Positions 61,194 through 64,000 of a stretch of 64,000 bases of DNA are shown piece by piece. Within the stretch, counting starts at the first letter, position 1, and the number at the start of each line of letters is the position of its first letter. This stretch comes from Chryseobacterium sp. GTDB lineage: Bacteria; Bacteroidota; Bacteroidia; Flavobacteriales; Weeksellaceae. A program made the position numbers and the translations under genes. Under the pieces are notes generated by a model. That model was not told the origin of the DNA, did no database searches, and saw nothing but the letters and a program-made list of their open reading frames with translations. Where the stretch lies: contig NZ_JAFAJM010000013.1 in the NCBI RefSeq assembly GCF_019236175.1, forward strand, positions 1 to 64,000, given 5' to 3'.

Positions 61194-62648
61194 ATGGAAA
61201 GTGAATTGATAAACCCTCAGGCACCCAATGAACTCAAACTGACAACAGATACACTCCTTATCCTGAACATTCATACCAATCAGGTTGAAATGGTCAAAGG
61301 AATTGATCAAGATGGTAATCTTCAAAAAGTTCCTCCACAAGAAAAAGAGGATAATGAGCCGCTGATCAGAGTTGATAAACATGGAGATCTATTCTCCAAT
61401 TTCTTTTCTAATTTTTACCGGCAGCTTAAAAATCCCACGAATTTCAACTTTTTCAAAGTTTCAGAATACGATGCTGTCAACACCGCTAAGGATCTTCAAA
61501 AATATGTTGATCAGGCCTCTCCCGAAGAAAAAGAAAAGCTGAAAGACTACGAAATTTTACCGCAACATAACAACAATCCAAAAAATCAAAATACAATGGA
61601 CAACAACACAGACAATCAGGAATATCGTTTTCAGCCAGAACAGATCGACTGGAAAACGATGGAAAAATTTGGACTTAATCAGGAGAAGCTTGAAAAAATG
61701 AATGCAATGGATTCATTACTCAGAGGATTTAAAACCAATACTTTGATTCCCATAACCATTAATCTGGGAACAGCAGTCAGTAGGATGGATGTTCGGCTAT
61801 CTCTTCAGACAGGAGATGCAGGTCAAGTTGCCGTTCATCTGCACGGCATCCGAAAAGAACCGAATCTTAACAGTAAATTCTTAGGTCACCAGTTCACGGA
61901 TGAAGACAAAAAGAATCTGAAAGAAACTGGGAATATGGGCCGGGTAGTAGATCTGGTCAATCCTAAAACAGATGAAATCATTCCATCTGTTATCAGCCGT
62001 GATCGTTTAACCAATGAATTGGTTGCTTATAGAGCGGAATACATGAAAATCCCTGATGAAATAAAAGGAATTAGGCTTGATGAACATCAGAAACAAACCC
62101 TATTGGAAGGAGCACCATTGTATCTTGAAGGCATGACCTCTAAAAAAGGTGAACTTTTCGATGCCACCGTACAATTCAATGCAGATAAGCGGTATGTGGA
62201 ATTTCTGTTCAACAATAACCAGATACCGCAACAAAGTCAACAACATCATCATAACCAACAACAAACTCAACTTTCGGATAAAGAAGCACCCAAAGTATTC
62301 AGAGGAAAAGAACTGGACGATTCACAGTATGGAAAGTTCAAAGCCGGGCAAACCGTGTACGTTGACGGTCTTACAGATGCTAAGGGTAAAGCCTATCAAG
62401 GTTATATTACCTTCAACAAAGAAACTTCCAAAACCGACTTTTCATTTATTCATCCTAATAAACTTAAAGAGGAGGCAAAACCTACAGAAGATCATAAGAC
62501 TCAAACTGCTGTGAACACCCAAGGTAAAACCAATGAAGCTACTAAAAATGTGAAGGAGCCTTTAGAATCAAAACAGCAGCAGCCTACCCATAAACAGCAG
62601 GAGGATCAGCAAAAAAAGGTTAGAAAACCAAGAGGACAAAAACTATAA
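61194..62648 (+). CDS. DUF3945/DUF4099 protein of a mobile element
   Basis: This 484-residue, very hydrophilic cytoplasmic protein has an N-terminal part (1-135), a DUF4099-like block (about 140-230, EQIDWKTMEKFGLNQEKLEK), then two DUF3945-like repeats. The repeats are LDEHQKQTLLEGAPLYLEGM and LDDSQYGKFKAGQTVYVDGL, both followed by beta strands. A low-complexity Gln/Lys tail closes it. This family is found almost only next to topB in Bacteroidota conjugative elements; function unknown. It lies 20 bases before topB. Confidence 0.9.
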   Translation: MESELINPQAPNELKLTTDTLLILNIHTNQVEMVKGIDQDGNLQKVPPQEKEDNEPLIRVDKHGDLFSNFFSNFYRQLKNPTNFNFFKVSEYDAVNTAKDLQKYVDQASPEEKEKLKDYEILPQHNNNPKNQNTMDNNTDNQEYRFQPEQIDWKTMEKFGLNQEKLEKMNAMDSLLRGFKTNTLIPITINLGTAVSRMDVRLSLQTGDAGQVAVHLHGIRKEPNLNSKFLGHQFTDEDKKNLKETGNMGRVVDLVNPKTDEIIPSVISRDRLTNELVAYRAEYMKIPDEIKGIRLDEHQKQTLLEGAPLYLEGMTSKKGELFDATVQFNADKRYVEFLFNNNQIPQQSQQHHHNQQQTQLSDKEAPKVFRGKELDDSQYGKFKAGQTVYVDGLTDAKGKAYQGYITFNKETSKTDFSFIHPNKLKEEAKPTEDHKTQTAVNTQGKTNEATKNVKEPLESKQQQPTHKQQEDQQKKVRKPRGQKL

Positions 62649-62668
62649 TAATCATCTAAATCCTTGAT

Positions 62669-64000
62669 ATGAAAGCAATCATCGCAGAAAAACCGAGTGT
62701 CGCAAGAGAAATCGCACAATTATTAGGAGCCCATGAAAAGAAAGATGGTTATTTATCCGGTAACGGCTATTGTGTCACCTGGGCATTAGGACATCTGATC
62801 GCCTTAGGAATGCCGGAGGATTATGGTATAAGGGGCTTTAATAAAGCCTCTTTGCCTATCTTTCCGAAACCTTTTATTCTAACTCCCAAAAAACTAAAGA
62901 ACCCCAACGGCTATGAGCCTGATCCTTTCGCTTTAAAACAACTCAACACCATAAAACAAGTCATCAATCAATGCAGTAGTATTATTGTCGGAACAGATGC
63001 AGGAAGGGAAGGAGAGTTGATCTTCCGCTATATCTATCACTACATACAGTGTAATAAACCTTTTGAAAGACTCTGGATCAGTTCCCTTACCGAAAAGGCA
63101 ATACAGGACGGATTTAAAAACCTTCAGCCAGGCGATGCCTTTGACGGTTTGTATCAAGCAGCTAAAGCCAGAAGTGAAGCGGACTGGCTGGTAGGAATCA
63201 ATGCCACTCAGACATTAACCATTGCAGGAAACCATGATGTTTATTCATTAGGCAGAGTACAAACACCAACCCTTGCTTTAATCTGCCAACGGTTTCTTCA
63301 GCATCAAAACTTCACTAAGCAAAAATACTTTCAGATTCAGCTGAGCCATAGAAAAGAATATACGGACTTCACAAGCCTCTCACTATTACAATGGGAAGAA
63401 AAAAAGCAGGCAGAACAAATCCAAAAATCCATAGAGCGGGAGGGAAGAGCTGTTGTACAAGATGTATCCATTACAACAGTACAGGAACAGTCTCCTTTAC
63501 TTTTCGATCTTACAGAGTTACAGAAAGAAGCCAACAGGAAACTGGGGCTTTCTGCCGATGAGGTTTTACAGATTGCTCAAAGCTTGTACGAAAAGAAATT
63601 CATTACCTATCCCAGAACCGGCAGCAAGTATATTCCTGTAGATTTATGGACTGAGATTCCTGAACTGGTGAGGATTCTTAATACAGCCGATCAATTCAAG
63701 CCACCCATATCTACTTTAAAATTCGGAAACTTCAACAAGCGGATTGTGAATGATCTAAAAGTGACAGACCATCATGGTTTACTTATCACTACGAAAGTTC
63801 CATCAGCACTTAGCGTTACGGAAAAAGCCATTTATGATATGATTGCTTACCGTTTATTAGAATCCTTGTCCCATGCCTGTACTAAACAGGTCAGCCACAT
63901 CATTATCAAAGTACATCATTATGAATTCCAGATCAAAGGCTCTGCAATCCTAGAGAAAGGCTGGAGAGCCATCAAAGGAATTCTATCTGACAATGAAAAT
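62669..64000 (+). CDS. topB: DNA topoisomerase III (type IA), truncated by the window end
   Basis: ATG 62669 opens a frame that stays open to the window edge (444 residues present). TOPRIM: MKAIIAEKPSVAREIAQLLG with IIVGTDAGREGELIFRYIYH. The catalytic Tyr is in KFITYPRTGSKYI. Type IA enzymes have about 650-700 residues, so a further third lies beyond. The copy found in Bacteroidota conjugative elements is of this kind and follows a DUF3945 gene, as here. It relaxes negatively supercoiled or single-stranded DNA intermediates, probably during element transfer. Confidence 0.93.
   Translation, partial: MKAIIAEKPSVAREIAQLLGAHEKKDGYLSGNGYCVTWALGHLIALGMPEDYGIRGFNKASLPIFPKPFILTPKKLKNPNGYEPDPFALKQLNTIKQVINQCSSIIVGTDAGREGELIFRYIYHYIQCNKPFERLWISSLTEKAIQDGFKNLQPGDAFDGLYQAAKARSEADWLVGINATQTLTIAGNHDVYSLGRVQTPTLALICQRFLQHQNFTKQKYFQIQLSHRKEYTDFTSLSLLQWEEKKQAEQIQKSIEREGRAVVQDVSITTVQEQSPLLFDLTELQKEANRKLGLSADEVLQIAQSLYEKKFITYPRTGSKYIPVDLWTEIPELVRILNTADQFKPPISTLKFGNFNKRIVNDLKVTDHHGLLITTKVPSALSVTEKAIYDMIAYRLLESLSHACTKQVSHIIIKVHHYEFQIKGSAILEKGWRAIKGILSDNEN

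Noticed and set aside
1..64000. Transposase or insertion-sequence explanation for the many broken genes
   Set aside because: No transposase reading frames or terminal inverted repeats were seen at any of the breakpoints.

Overview
The window looks like chromosomal DNA of a flavobacterium close to Chryseobacterium (phylum Bacteroidota). The evidence is low GC content, Bacteroidota-type promoters (TAnnTTTG at -7), families typical of the phylum (DUF4142, CCC-motif membrane protein, CrtYcd lycopene cyclase, DUF3945/TopB), and 'VGIxTxNP' secreted surface proteins. I saw no rRNA, tRNA, CRISPR array or transposase. Decayed genes are unusually frequent: about ten broken or chimeric remnants, several of them named here from their translated fragments.

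Layout. 0-4.3 kb: accessory DNA with a frameshifted XRE regulator, a secreted surface protein and a decaying minus-strand cluster. 4.6-26.5 kb: a stress-resistance island with a large-subunit catalase, DUF4142 lipoprotein, zinc alcohol dehydrogenase, two CinA-like proteins, three SDRs, two DUF892 ferritin-like proteins, a disordered KGG-type protein, a BrkB-type membrane protein, DUF2383, an NDH-2-like oxidoreductase, an iron-permease-like protein, a two-part pyrophosphatase, a cyanophycinase-like protein without its catalytic residues, and DUF421. Many intergenic regions here carry a CRP/FNR-like box (TGA-N6-TCA, extended form WTGATTnnnGTCATAA). The only Crp/Fnr-type gene in the window has lost its recognition helix. 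26.8-31.9 kb: a dead copy of the alcohol dehydrogenase, two secreted surface proteins and a TPR/AraC regulator. 31.9-37.5 kb: a mutagenic repair cassette (DnaE2-like and DinB-like polymerases with a divergent S24 repressor) next to a dead alkB. 37.8-39 kb: another surface protein.

39.4-48.1 kb: a carotenoid operon. A MarR-type regulator is followed by crtI, crtB, an SRPBCC protein, crtZ, crtYcd, a lipocalin, ribA and an NmrA/DUF2867 oxidoreductase. The predicted product is zeaxanthin. A second MarR paralogue follows downstream, and the two MarR genes share a 14-base promoter core. 48.6-58.6 kb: a very large hybrid histidine kinase, a stand-alone receiver, a HEAT-repeat membrane protein, a processive glycosyltransferase fused to an LTA-synthase-like periplasmic domain, and a convergent YaiO-type outer-membrane barrel with TPRs. 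I read this as a synthase-dependent exopolysaccharide system that adds a phospho-substituent, and it is the best candidate here for an undescribed system. 58.9-60.5 kb: a chimeric pseudogene junction and a CDF metal transporter. 60.8-64 kb: the start of a conjugative or mobilisable element (excisionase-like HTH, DUF3945 protein, TopB running off the end).
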